From an uncultured Muribaculaceae bacterium (lineage in GTDB: Bacteria > Bacteroidota > Bacteroidia > Bacteroidales > Muribaculaceae), in the NCBI GenBank assembly GCA_910584365.1, contig CAJUAF010000004.1, positions 1-64,000 on the forward strand: a stretch of DNA of 64,000 bases. The letters run 5' to 3'. Of this stretch, positions 49,921 through 56,924 are shown in pieces (positions within the stretch are counted from its first letter, which is position 1; every line of letters begins with the position of its first letter). Both the position numbers and the translations under genes were made by a program. A model generated the notes under the pieces. It was not told where the DNA came from, ran no database searches, and saw nothing but the letters and a program-made list of their open reading frames with translations.

Positions 49921-50619
49921 ATGGCACAAAAAAGATTTCACAGATACTTTCCTACCATGGGCTATTCATTCTACTGGATATTGTTAGCCTATTTGGCGAT
50001 AGGTTATTTTTATCCGGTCATTGGATTGCTGGCACTTGTCTGCATGATTGCTCCGGTGGCTTTTGCCGTCAGTCAGGGCAGATGGTGGTGTGGCAATGCC
50101 TGTCCGCGAGGCAATATGTACGATAGGCTTCTTGCAAAGTACTCGCCCCATCGTCCCATTCCGACCTTTGTGCGCACGTTTGGATTCAGGCTATTTATGG
50201 TACTTTTCATCTTTACAGTGTTCGGTGTGCAGATGTATTTCGCCTGGGGTGACTGGAATGCTATGGGGCGTGTGTTTTGGAATATCATAGCGATTACCAC
50301 AGTCGTGGGCGTCACACTCTCCTTCATTTATGCTCCGCGCACCTGGTGTTCGTTCTGTCCGATGGGAACTCTTTCTTCGTGGGTGACACCGAAGAGACCC
50401 GCATTCCCGAAGGCATTCACAAGTGTCCACGTTGACAGCTCCTGCCAGATAAAATGCAAGAATTGTGCAAGAGTCTGCCCCATGCAAATTACGCCGTACG
50501 AAAGTCGTGGTTCTGATGCCGGCTATCTTCATGCCGACTGCATCAAGTGTGGTAAGTGCGTTGCCTCATGCCCGTTGAAAATCATGAAAATCAAACCTCA
50601 AAACCAGATAACCGCATGA
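49921..50619 (+). CDS. NapH-type membrane polyferredoxin (4Fe-4S)
   Basis: A membrane electron-transfer protein of 232 residues in the NapH/CcoG-like group. It has an N-terminal helix (GYSFYWILLAYLAIGYFYPV), a Cys-x3-Cys-Pro motif WCGNACPRG, two more helices (FRLFMVLFIFTVFGVQMYFAW, FWNIIAITTVVGVTLSFIY), WCSFCPMG, and two C-terminal 4Fe-4S clusters (CKNCARVCP and CIKCGKCVASCP). It probably passes electrons across or along the inner membrane; donor and acceptor are unknown. Its stop overlaps the next ferredoxin start by ATGA (50616). The gene is low in GC relative to its neighbours. Confidence 0.85.
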   Translation: MAQKRFHRYFPTMGYSFYWILLAYLAIGYFYPVIGLLALVCMIAPVAFAVSQGRWWCGNACPRGNMYDRLLAKYSPHRPIPTFVRTFGFRLFMVLFIFTVFGVQMYFAWGDWNAMGRVFWNIIAITTVVGVTLSFIYAPRTWCSFCPMGTLSSWVTPKRPAFPKAFTSVHVDSSCQIKCKNCARVCPMQITPYESRGSDAGYLHADCIKCGKCVASCPLKIMKIKPQNQITA

Positions 50620-50804
50620 TAAAAGTCCACCGAGAACTATGCCCGCATGATCATATCTGTCCATTAATCAGGCTTTGTCCTGTAAGAGCAATCATGCAAG
50701 GGAGTGATGGCTACCCTATAATAGACCATGACAAGTGCATAAAATGCGGCAAATGTGTCCGATCATGCCCGAAGAAAGCTATGGTTTCTTTACAGCATTC
50801 ATAG
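50616..50804 (+). CDS. Small 4Fe-4S ferredoxin-like protein
   Basis: A 62-residue iron-sulfur protein. The C-terminal half has the canonical Cys-x2-Cys-x2-Cys-x3-Cys-Pro motif CIKCGKCVRSCP. The N-terminal half has a looser set CPHDHICPLIRLCP. It is translationally coupled to the polyferredoxin and likely its soluble electron partner (inference). Too small to say more. Confidence 0.8.
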   Translation: MIKVHRELCPHDHICPLIRLCPVRAIMQGSDGYPIIDHDKCIKCGKCVRSCPKKAMVSLQHS

Positions 50805-50837
50805 CTGCTTGATCAGAGACAGACGATGTTAAGAGTG

Positions 50838-51137
50838 TTATGATATCTGTCTGATTTGAAATTCAACGTATGCCGTGTCATTTTTCGTAACCGGATATGG
50901 CGGGGAAGTGAATTCATTTACTATGCGGTAGATTGCGGATTTATCGCTCATATCGTAGAACCATGGTTTCATCGTCATTCTGAACGAGCCATTTAGTCGA
51001 AGTCCATATCCTAATGCATTTATGCATACATCCGCTCCTTTCGATAAGAGATCAAGATACTTTTGGAAATATGGAGCCTGACGCCAATTGCCGTCATCCG
51101 ACATTCTATTGATTCCGTGCCATTTCCCCATGGTCAT
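50838..51137 (-). CDS. Hypothetical protein (99 aa), unrecognised
   Basis: An open frame from the ATG at 51137, with an in-frame ATG two codons later. I do not recognise it. The sequence is without signal or membrane segment; it has the mixed stretch MGKWHGINRMSDDGNWRQAP at the start and ends AYVEFQIRQIS. No promoter box is clear. Low GC matches the rest of the island. It could be a real gene, a fragment of a larger one, or a chance frame. Confidence 0.4.
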   Translation of the reverse strand: MTMGKWHGINRMSDDGNWRQAPYFQKYLDLLSKGADVCINALGYGLRLNGSFRMTMKPWFYDMSDKSAIYRIVNEFTSPPYPVTKNDTAYVEFQIRQIS

Positions 51138-51233
51138 ATTCTCATCTCTTACACTACTATAATTTAGTCAAACAGCTTTTAATAATCAACTAAATACATT
51201 TTAGTAAATTATCAACGGAGGTTGAGGGAGGGG

Positions 51234-52016
51234 TTACTTGCCACGGGCGTCGAATTTCTTGCGGTAGAAAATGAAGCTGCGACCGAGGTATTTTTCGCGG
51301 ACCACGGGGTTCTCGGCCAGCTCTTCGGAAGTGCCCTGGAAAAGGATTTTCCCTTCAAAGAGAAGGTAGGCGCGGTCGGTGATGCGGAGCGTCTCCTGAG
51401 CGTTGTGGTCGGTGATAAGGATACCGATATTTTTCTCTTTCAGACGATAGACTACCTCCTGGATATCCTCAACGGCAATAGGGTCTACTCCGGCAAACGG
51501 CTCATCAAGCATGATAAACTTGGGATTGATAGCCAGACAGCGGGCTATCTCCGTGCGACGGCGCTCACCGCCTGAGAGCTGGTCGCCGAGGTTCTTGCGC
51601 ACCTTCTGGAGACGGAACTCCGAAATCAGGCTTTCGAGCTTGTCGCGCTGCTCCTCCTTGGACATCCCCGTCATCTCGAGAATTGACTTGATATTGTTCT
51701 CCACCGAAAGTTTGCGGAACACAGAAGCCTCCTGGGCCAGGTAACCGATACCGTTCTGGGCGCGCTTGTAGACGGGATATTTCGTAATATCCATGTCATT
51801 GAGGAAGATACGACCCTCGTTGGGGGTTATCAGGCCGGTTGTCATGTAGAAAGTTGTGGTCTTGCCGGCGCCGTTAGGCCCCAGCAACCCGACGATTTCA
51901 CCCTGGGTTACATCGATCGAGACATGATTGGCAACCGTGCGGCTGCCATATTTCTTGACAAGATTCTCGGTCCTAAGGACCATCTTTTCCGGTGTTGCGG
52001 CGTTCTCTTCCATCAT
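51234..52016 (-). CDS. lptB: Lipopolysaccharide export ATP-binding protein
   Basis: The ATPase of the LptBFG machine that powers lipopolysaccharide transport, 260 residues. The Walker A GPNGAGKTT, the Q-loop LAQEASVFRKL, the signature LSGGERRR, the Walker B FIMLDEPFAGVDPIA and the H-loop ITDHN are all present and typical of LptB. Its start overlaps the udk stop by ATGA (52013-52016), so it is co-translated with uridine kinase. A permease partner lies at 13495-14610. Confidence 0.95.
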   Translation of the reverse strand: MMEENAATPEKMVLRTENLVKKYGSRTVANHVSIDVTQGEIVGLLGPNGAGKTTTFYMTTGLITPNEGRIFLNDMDITKYPVYKRAQNGIGYLAQEASVFRKLSVENNIKSILEMTGMSKEEQRDKLESLISEFRLQKVRKNLGDQLSGGERRRTEIARCLAINPKFIMLDEPFAGVDPIAVEDIQEVVYRLKEKNIGILITDHNAQETLRITDRAYLLFEGKILFQGTSEELAENPVVREKYLGRSFIFYRKKFDARGK

Positions 52017-52636
52017 TTGGCGGCAGCTTTTTTCAGACGTCCGTCGATATAGTCGGTAAGCAGACCGATGGCGACGGAGTTAGTCCCACCCTGGGGTATA
52101 ATCAGGTCGGCATAGCGTTTGCACGGCTCGATATAGCGGCAGTGCATCGGTTTGAGTACCTCCTCGTAGCGGTCGATAACCATCTGGGGTGTACGTCCGC
52201 GTTCTATACAGTCGCGGGCAATGACGCGGATAAGACGCTCATCGGCATCGGCGTCGACAAAACACTTTACATCCATCATCTTGCGCAGCACCGGGTCCGT
52301 CAGCACCAGGATTCCCTCGACAATCACGACATCTCGGGGCTCCACCCGGACCGTCTCTTCCTGGCGCGTACAGGTCAGATAGCTGTAAGTAGGCATCTCG
52401 ATGGCGCGTCCCTGCCGGAGCTGGTTGAGATGTTCCACCAGCAATGTCCATTCGATGGCGTCCGGCTCGTCAAAATTGATTTTACTACGTTCCTGGGGAG
52501 GAATGTGGGAGGAATCCTTGTAATACGAATCCTGGGGTATGACGGCAACCTCTCCCGCGGGGAAGCTGGAAAGTATTTTGTTGACTACGGTTGTTTTGCC
52601 GGAACCCGTACCGCCGGCGATACCGATGATTAGCAT
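52013..52636 (-). CDS. udk: Uridine kinase
   Basis: Phosphorylates uridine and cytidine to monophosphates in pyrimidine salvage. The 207-residue protein begins MLIIGIAGGTGSGKTTVVNK (P-loop), then SYYKDSSHIPPQERSKINFDEPDAI and VVIVEGILVL, all family marks. Length is typical. It is the first gene of a two-gene operon with lptB, an odd functional pair that is probably only co-transcribed. No exact TAnnTTTG box is visible upstream on this strand. Confidence 0.95.
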   Translation of the reverse strand: MLIIGIAGGTGSGKTTVVNKILSSFPAGEVAVIPQDSYYKDSSHIPPQERSKINFDEPDAIEWTLLVEHLNQLRQGRAIEMPTYSYLTCTRQEETVRVEPRDVVIVEGILVLTDPVLRKMMDVKCFVDADADERLIRVIARDCIERGRTPQMVIDRYEEVLKPMHCRYIEPCKRYADLIIPQGGTNSVAIGLLTDYIDGRLKKAAAK

Positions 52637-52730
52637 TGTCTACTTGGGGTAAAAGGATTATTTTGAGGGCGAAATTACGAAATTTTTGCCGGATATCATT
52701 AAGCGATGGACGTTTTTGTGGAAAATTTCT

Positions 52731-52738
52731 TAACTTTG
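52731..52738 (+). promoter_or_regulatory. -7 box of the mlaE-mlaF operon
   Basis: TAACTTTG, about 35 nt before the ATG at 52773. No -33 TTTG at normal spacing. Confidence 0.6.
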
Positions 52739-52772
52739 TAGCTGCAAAGTCTAAAAACAGGACCATACACGT

Positions 52773-53522
52773 ATGTTTATAACATCCTCCTTAAGCCAGT
52801 TCGGCAAATATTGCCTCTTTATCGCCCGGGCCTTCTCGATACCCGACAAATGGAAAGTATTCGGGCGGCGCACCGTCCAGGAGATTTCCAAACTCGGCGT
52901 AGATTCCATCCCCCTGGTGATCATCATCTCCGTCTTCATCGGCGCCGTCTGCACAATCCAGATGAAGCTCAACACCTCCAATCCTCTCATGCCGGCCTAC
53001 TCCGTCGGTCTGGCTACCCGCGACATCGTGTTGCTGGAATTCTCCAACTCCATCCTCTGTCTTATTCTCGCCGGTAAGGTCGGATCCAACATAGCATCCG
53101 AAATAGGAACCATGCGGGTAACCGAGCAGATTGACGCCCTTGAAATCATGGGAGTCAATTCGGTCAACTACCTTGTCCTGCCGAAGATTGTAGCCTTCGT
53201 GGGATTCATGCCCGTGCTTAGCGTCTTCTGTATCGGCACCTCGCTGTTGGGCGGTTACCTGGTAGCCATTTTCACAGACATGATTTCCGTAACCCGCTAT
53301 GTCTACGGCATCCAGGCATACTTCCAGGAATGGTACGTATGGTACGGACTTATCAAGAGCCTCGTCTTCGCCTACATCATCGCCTCCGTGGCCTCCTTTT
53401 TCGGCTACTACGTCAAGGGTGGCGCCCTGCAGGTAGGCAAGGCCTCCACCAACGCTGTCGTCTCCTCCTCCATCCTGATTCTTCTGTTCGACGTCATCCT
53501 CACCAAAATCCTGCTGCAATGA
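52773..53522 (+). CDS. mlaE: MlaE-type lipid ABC transporter permease
   Basis: An inner-membrane permease of the Mla/MCE phospholipid transport family, 249 residues with five or six helices. Characteristic stretches are GVDSIPLVIIISVFIGAVCTIQ, GKVGSNIASEIGTMRVTEQIDALEIMGV and SFFGYYVKGGALQVGKAST. It probably moves lipids to or from the outer membrane to keep asymmetry. The stop overlaps the mlaF start by ATGA (53519-53522). No MCE substrate-binding gene follows here. Confidence 0.9.
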   Translation: MFITSSLSQFGKYCLFIARAFSIPDKWKVFGRRTVQEISKLGVDSIPLVIIISVFIGAVCTIQMKLNTSNPLMPAYSVGLATRDIVLLEFSNSILCLILAGKVGSNIASEIGTMRVTEQIDALEIMGVNSVNYLVLPKIVAFVGFMPVLSVFCIGTSLLGGYLVAIFTDMISVTRYVYGIQAYFQEWYVWYGLIKSLVFAYIIASVASFFGYYVKGGALQVGKASTNAVVSSSILILLFDVILTKILLQ

Positions 53523-54295
53523 TTGAAGTCAAGAATCTTACTAAATCGTTCGACGGCAAGACCATCCTGCATGACGTCTCCGCGAAATTCTTTACCGGGA
53601 AGACGAACCTGATTATCGGACAGAGCGGCTCGGGAAAGACCGTGCTGATGAAATCCATTGTCGGCCTCGTTACCCCCGAAGAGGGGGAAATCCTTTACGA
53701 CGGTCGCGACTTCCTGAAAATGAATCCGCGCCAGGTCAAGGAACTCCGCAAAGAGATCGGTATGCTCTTCCAAGGGTCGGCGCTATTCGACTCGGAAACC
53801 GTCCTGGGCAACGTAATGTTCCCCCTGATGATGTTCACCGACAAGAGCCGCGAGGAAATACTCGACCGCGCCCACTTCTGCCTGGGACGAGTGAACCTCC
53901 AGGGCGCCGAGAAGAAATATCCCTCGGAAATCTCCGGCGGTATGCAGAAACGCGTGGCCATCGCACGCGCCATCGCCCTCAATCCCCGCTACCTGTTCTG
54001 CGACGAACCCAACTCCGGTCTCGACCCCCGCACCTCGATTCTTATCGACGAACTCCTCCACGATATCACCCACGAATATGGCATCACGACCATAATCAAC
54101 ACCCACGATATGAACTCCGTCCTCGGTATCGGGGAAAACATCATCTTCATAAACAAGGGTTACCGCGAATGGGTCGGCGACAAGGACAAAATTTTCACTA
54201 CTTCCAACGAAGCCCTGAACGATTTCGTCTTCGCAACCCGCCTTTTCCAGAAAGTCAAGAATTATATAATAACCTCCGGACACAAGGAACTCTGA
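53519..54295 (+). CDS. mlaF: MlaF-type lipid ABC transporter ATP-binding protein
   Basis: The ATPase partner of mlaE, 258 residues. Walker A is GQSGSGKT, the signature is ISGGMQKRVAIARAIA, Walker B LFCDEPNSGLDP and the H-loop NTHDM. The Gln-rich loop contains LFQGSALFDSETV, an MlaF hallmark. The ATG at 53519 overlaps the mlaE stop, so translation is coupled. L-serine dehydratase follows after 41 nt. Confidence 0.92.
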   Translation: MIEVKNLTKSFDGKTILHDVSAKFFTGKTNLIIGQSGSGKTVLMKSIVGLVTPEEGEILYDGRDFLKMNPRQVKELRKEIGMLFQGSALFDSETVLGNVMFPLMMFTDKSREEILDRAHFCLGRVNLQGAEKKYPSEISGGMQKRVAIARAIALNPRYLFCDEPNSGLDPRTSILIDELLHDITHEYGITTIINTHDMNSVLGIGENIIFINKGYREWVGDKDKIFTTSNEALNDFVFATRLFQKVKNYIITSGHKEL

Positions 54296-54336
54296 GTCCA
54301 TTTGTTTCCCCGGATTCTTCCCCCTTCGCTTTCCTT

Positions 54337-55533
54337 ATGGAATCGATACGCCAGCTATACAAGATAGGCAACGGCCCCTCCAGCTCCCATACGATGGGAC
54401 CGCGCAAGGCCGCCATGATGTTTCTCGACGAAATGGCGACGGGAACCTCCCACATCAACGTAACCCTCTTCGGCTCCCTGGCCGCCACCGGCAAAGGACA
54501 CCTGACCGACAAGGCGGTTCTGGATGTACTTACTCCCGTCGTCCCCGCCGAAATTATCTGGAAACCGGAAACGGTCCTCCCTTTCCACACCAACGGCATC
54601 CGCTTCGAGGCAATTGCGGCGGACGGTTCGGCACTTAATTCCCAGACATATTATTCCATCGGGGGAGGCGATATCGTCCGCGAAGGCGAGAGCCGTCAAC
54701 CGGCCGATTCCATCTACTCCATGACGAAAATCAAGGACATCCTGGAGTGGTGCGACAACACCGGCCTGAGCTACTGGGAATATGTCGGACAGACCGAAGG
54801 CCCCGGAATATGGGACTATCTGCGCCAGGTATGGCAGGTTATGAAAGCCGCCGTCGAGCGTGGAATCGAAGCCGAAGGAGTATTGCCCGGCGGACTTGGC
54901 GTGCGCCGAAAGGCCGTCAGCTATTACGTCCACGCAGCCGGCTACAATTCCTCGCTCAAAAGCCGCGGACTCGTCTATGCCTACGCCCTCGCTGTCAGCG
55001 AGGAGAACGCCGCAGGCGGCGAAATCGTCACCGCACCGACCTGCGGCTCATGCGGCATCGTTCCCGCCGTGCTGTATCATCTCCATACCTCAAAAGGGTT
55101 CTCGGAACAACGCATCCTGCGGGCGCTCGCCACGGCCGGACTGTTCGGCAACGTAGTCAAATTCAACGCCTCAGTCTCCGGCGCCGAGGTAGGGTGCCAG
55201 GGGGAAGTCGGCGTAGCCTGCGCCATGGCTGCCGCTGCCGCCTCCCAGCTCTTCGGAGGAACTCCCGCACAGATAGAATACTCGGCGGAAATGGGTCTGG
55301 AACACCATCTCGGACTCACTTGCGACCCCGTCTGCGGTCTCGTACAAATTCCCTGCATCGAGCGCAATGCCTACGCCGCGGCCCGCGCCCTCGACGCCAA
55401 CCTCTACTCCGCCTTCTCCGACGGACGCCATCGCGTCGACTTCGACCGCATAGTCGAGGTCATGAAGCAGACAGGCCATGACATCCCTTCCCTCTACAAA
55501 GAAACCTCCCAGGGAGGTCTGGCCGTCATCTGA
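54337..55533 (+). CDS. sdaA: L-serine ammonia-lyase (single-chain, 4Fe-4S)
   Basis: Deaminates L-serine to pyruvate using an iron-sulfur cluster. The alpha and beta parts are fused in one 398-residue chain. The beta part starts IGNGPSSSHTMGPRKA, and the alpha part has APTCGSCGIVPAVLYH, GCQGEVGVACAMAAAAA and TCDPVCGLVQIPCIERN, holding the cluster cysteines. The ATG at 54337 is chosen by family start; an open frame extends upstream into mlaF in another frame. It is followed by an extended palindrome (55570-55617). Confidence 0.94.
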   Translation: MESIRQLYKIGNGPSSSHTMGPRKAAMMFLDEMATGTSHINVTLFGSLAATGKGHLTDKAVLDVLTPVVPAEIIWKPETVLPFHTNGIRFEAIAADGSALNSQTYYSIGGGDIVREGESRQPADSIYSMTKIKDILEWCDNTGLSYWEYVGQTEGPGIWDYLRQVWQVMKAAVERGIEAEGVLPGGLGVRRKAVSYYVHAAGYNSSLKSRGLVYAYALAVSEENAAGGEIVTAPTCGSCGIVPAVLYHLHTSKGFSEQRILRALATAGLFGNVVKFNASVSGAEVGCQGEVGVACAMAAAAASQLFGGTPAQIEYSAEMGLEHHLGLTCDPVCGLVQIPCIERNAYAAARALDANLYSAFSDGRHRVDFDRIVEVMKQTGHDIPSLYKETSQGGLAVI

Positions 55534-55569
55534 CCCTTCTGCCCTTTTCCCTCATGTTGACAAGGACTT

Positions 55570-55617
55570 TGAACTTCACCCCAAAAGTTAGACACAAAAC
55601 TTTTGGGGTGAAGTTCA
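55570..55617. terminator. Long palindrome, likely bidirectional terminator (IS3-end-like)
   Basis: Twenty-bp perfect arms (TGAACTTCACCCCAAAAGTT and its complement) flank an 8-nt loop. It sits between two convergent genes, so it can terminate both. The arm begins TG and resembles terminal inverted repeats of IS3/IS150-type elements known from Bacteroidetes (from memory). A MITE-like relic is therefore possible. Confidence 0.7.
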
Positions 55618-55653
55618 CTTTCATACAGGCGAGGCTGATTCCGGTTATGTCTG

Positions 55654-56682
55654 TTAAGGTATGGGATATACTTCCCGAATCCTGAGAGTACCATTTTTGT
55701 CATACGCGCCGATATTGCCGATCCAGGGCTTTACGGCCTTGGCTCTTTCAGGGCTGATATGCTCGTTTGTCCAGAACCCTTCCATAACTCCGTCCTCGGG
55801 AAGACCGCCGAAGCGCTTCAGTTTTTTCTCAATATCTTTCAGATGTTTCAGGACAGCCCATCCCTGGGCAACTGACGGCAGATTACGGCCTGATTTTATT
55901 ACGTCATCCCAACTCCCCCGAGTGTATTCATCAGTAAGAGCGAGTATAAACGGGTCAGCGTAATGAGGTTCAATAACGACAATTCCCTTTCTACCGTACA
56001 CCTTCCGTTCTTCCTCCGGAACTTTCTTCCATTCCTTTTCTGTAAAATAATAGAACTTTCCTCTGAGTTCGGCCGCGAAATCAAGATGACGGGGAACGGT
56101 ATGAGCGTGTTTCGGAGGTGTTCCCGCATCAGCAACCGTTGAAACAGCATTTCGCTGCGTATCCTCCGCAACCGCATGATTATCCGGGGCTGACGGGACA
56201 GCGGCATCCTTTTCCGCAACAACCGGAGAGACGGCAGTTTCAGAAGTTTGGGGAAGCTGCGCTGCGGGGGTGCCAGTTGACCGCAGACCCCACAATTCCT
56301 TAGGCGTCTCCACGTCAACGATATATACCGCGCCACCTTCCACTCCCGCAATCTCCCAGTCTGGGAAATATACCACAAGCGGTTTTACATACTGCTGATG
56401 AATATGAAGCTGCCTGGTGCCGTCAATGACATATACCCAGTATTCTCCGGCTATATTTTCCACATCGCCGACAATATTGCCCATAAAAACCGCATCAGGC
56501 AATGTCAGTTGCACTTTTATCAACGCACAAGGTTCCTGATTCAAATCTTTCCGCATTTTTACCTGCGCGGAGGCATCAAAAGGAGCCGCGCAGACTTTAT
56601 TGATGCTCAATGTCTGCCCGGCAACTGCAATGCCGGACGCTATTACCGCCAGGCCGACTGCTGTATATCTCATTATTCTCAT
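55654..56682 (-). CDS. Secreted protein of unknown function (342 aa)
   Basis: A 342-residue exported protein. A signal peptide (MRYTAVGLAVIASGIAVAG) precedes a domain with CALIKVQLTLPDAVFMGNIV and GEYWVYVIDGTRQLHIHQQY, similar to the N-terminal part of several Bacteroidales secreted PEGA-like or SUMF1-type proteins. A linker of about 70 residues rich in Ala, Pro, Thr and Val follows. The C-terminal half (about 215-342) is charged and has FYYFTEKEWKKVPEEERK and a final RIREVYPIP; I do not recognise it. The start could also be the ATG at 56673. A weak -7 box lies at 56707-56714. Confidence 0.65.
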   Translation of the reverse strand: MRIMRYTAVGLAVIASGIAVAGQTLSINKVCAAPFDASAQVKMRKDLNQEPCALIKVQLTLPDAVFMGNIVGDVENIAGEYWVYVIDGTRQLHIHQQYVKPLVVYFPDWEIAGVEGGAVYIVDVETPKELWGLRSTGTPAAQLPQTSETAVSPVVAEKDAAVPSAPDNHAVAEDTQRNAVSTVADAGTPPKHAHTVPRHLDFAAELRGKFYYFTEKEWKKVPEEERKVYGRKGIVVIEPHYADPFILALTDEYTRGSWDDVIKSGRNLPSVAQGWAVLKHLKDIEKKLKRFGGLPEDGVMEGFWTNEHISPERAKAVKPWIGNIGAYDKNGTLRIREVYPIP

Positions 56683-56706
56683 AAGTAACTGTTCAAATTA
56701 TTTTAG

Positions 56707-56714
56707 CAAATATA
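56707..56714 (-). promoter_or_regulatory. -7 box of the unknown secreted protein gene
   Basis: TATATTTG on the minus strand, 24 nt before the ATG at 56682. No -33 at normal spacing. Confidence 0.5.
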
Positions 56715-56789
56715 CATAAAAAAACGGACATGAACTTTCTCCGGCTGAAAAAGACTCACCGGAGAAGATCCGTCGCCGAGAAATATAAG

Positions 56790-56836
56790 ACAAAAGAAAG
56801 ACGGTGTGCCGAAATTCTGAATTTCAGCACACCGTC
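56790..56836 (-). terminator. Terminator of the EF-G2 gene
   Basis: A stem of 17 bp with one wobble (arms 56800-56816 and 56820-56836, containing GACGGTGTGC and GCACACCGTC), followed on the minus strand by CTTTCTTTTG. Confidence 0.85.
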
Positions 56837-56924
56837 GCTTCACTGAGGGGGACCTCGGTTGATAAGGAAGGAGTCGGGGACCTCTTCGGGCTTCCCGGAG
56901 AGGCCCGGAACGGAATCGGGAGGA

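Noticed and set aside
53330..53518. Extended N-terminus of MlaF inside mlaE
   Set aside because: The extra residues are Arg/Leu-rich out-of-frame mlaE. The ATGA overlap at 53519 gives a normal ABC protein start.
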